Assembly (NCBI GenBank): GCA_934133115.1
Contig: CAKPAV010000074.1
Coordinates: forward strand, 1-7,787
From: an uncultured Bacilli bacterium
GTDB lineage: Bacteria; Bacillota_I; Bacilli_A; RFN20; CAG-826
Length of the DNA: 7,787 bases
Reading direction: 5' to 3'
The notes under the pieces were generated by a model that worked only from the letters and a program-made list of their open reading frames with translations, was not told the origin of the DNA and searched no databases. Positions 7,558 through 7,787 of the stretch are shown here, piece by piece; within the stretch, counting starts at the first letter, position 1; each line of letters begins with the position of its first letter. A program made the translations under genes and the position numbers.

Positions 7558-7787
7558 ATGATTTACGCATACATTCGCGTATCAACAAAGCAACAAAATA
7601 TTGATAGACAATATGAAGAAATTAAAGCATTAAATATTGATGATAAATACATTTATATTGATAAAGAATCTGGAAAAGATTTTGATAGAGTTAAGTATCA
7701 AAAGTTAATTAAAAAACTAAAAAAAGACGACTTATTGATAATAAAATCAATAGATCGTCTTGGTAGAAATTATCAAATGATATTAGA
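7558..7787 (+). CDS. Small serine recombinase (resolvase/invertase family), N-terminal part, cut by window end
   Basis: Translation of the visible 76 codons starts MIYAYIRVSTKQQNIDRQ and includes ESGKDFDR (37-44) and IKSIDRLGRN (62-71). These match the resolvase/invertase catalytic domain: Arg7 and nucleophile Ser9 in IRVS, and Asp66, Arg67 and Arg70 in DRLGR, each one residue lower than in gamma-delta resolvase. Such enzymes cut DNA through a 5'-phosphoserine link and rearrange DNA between two short dyad sites. The ATG is set by AGGGTGAT upstream. The reading frame is open to the end of the window, and the C-terminal HTH is not visible, so resolvase, invertase or transposon accessory cannot be told apart. 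It is divergent from the RM operon. Confidence 0.88.
   Translation, partial: MIYAYIRVSTKQQNIDRQYEEIKALNIDDKYIYIDKESGKDFDRVKYQKLIKKLKKDDLLIIKSIDRLGRNYQMIL

Noticed and set aside
7680..7703. TTTTGATA / TATCAAAA inverted repeat inside the recombinase gene, echoing the upstream dyad
   Set aside because: The arms are in the opposite order (TTTTGATA first), it lies in conserved coding sequence (DFDRVKYQK), and short AT-rich matches are common in this window.
1..7787. CRISPR arrays, tRNA/rRNA genes, complete insertion sequences
   Set aside because: No regularly spaced repeats, cloverleaf-like GC-rich segments or transposase genes seen.

Overview
This is an AT-rich window (GC looks to be about 30%) with the standard genetic code: Trp is TGG throughout, and one ORF ends at TGA in an overlap with good downstream initiation signals. 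Purine-rich Shine-Dalgarno sites precede the genes. This suggests a low-GC Bacillota, for example a gut-associated Bacilli, Erysipelotrichia or RF39-like lineage. The exact taxon cannot be fixed from the sequence.

Layout: (1) 1-241 is a very AT-rich leader with no supportable gene; it holds the ribosome binding site and a poor promoter candidate for the next gene. (2) 242-1216 (+) is a membrane-anchored or secreted alpha/beta hydrolase. (3) A hairpin at 1223-1257 lies between the two convergent stop codons. (4) 7221-1262 (-) is a tightly packed three-gene operon: an MTase-like protein without the catalytic motif (6229-7221), an Eco57I/N6-adenine-type methyltransferase with NPPY (4512-6239), and a large GIY-YIG-like nuclease/SF2 helicase fusion (1262-4510). 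Junctions are an 11-nt overlap and a 1-nt gap. (5) 7222-7557 is a non-coding stretch with a 26-bp dyad and the recombinase promoter. (6) 7558 to the window end (+) is the N-terminal part of a small serine recombinase, cut by the window edge.

How it works together: the three-gene operon reads as a restriction-modification (RM) defence island. The two methyltransferase-like proteins are probably subunits of one modification enzyme. Both carry a xEVFTP element, a SAM-fold-like region and a Cys cluster. The smaller ends where the larger continues into NPPY and a target-recognition-like C-terminus. The helicase/nuclease is the probable restriction subunit, with ATP-driven translocation and GIY-YIG-type cleavage. 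The adjacent serine recombinase and its dyad suggest the island sits in a mobile or rearranging neighbourhood. The overall gene architecture belongs to a family seen in many Bacillota, to my recollection under names such as 'restriction endonuclease subunit M' and 'Eco57I RM methylase'. What looks under-described is the division of labour between the two methyltransferase halves and the putative recombination site.
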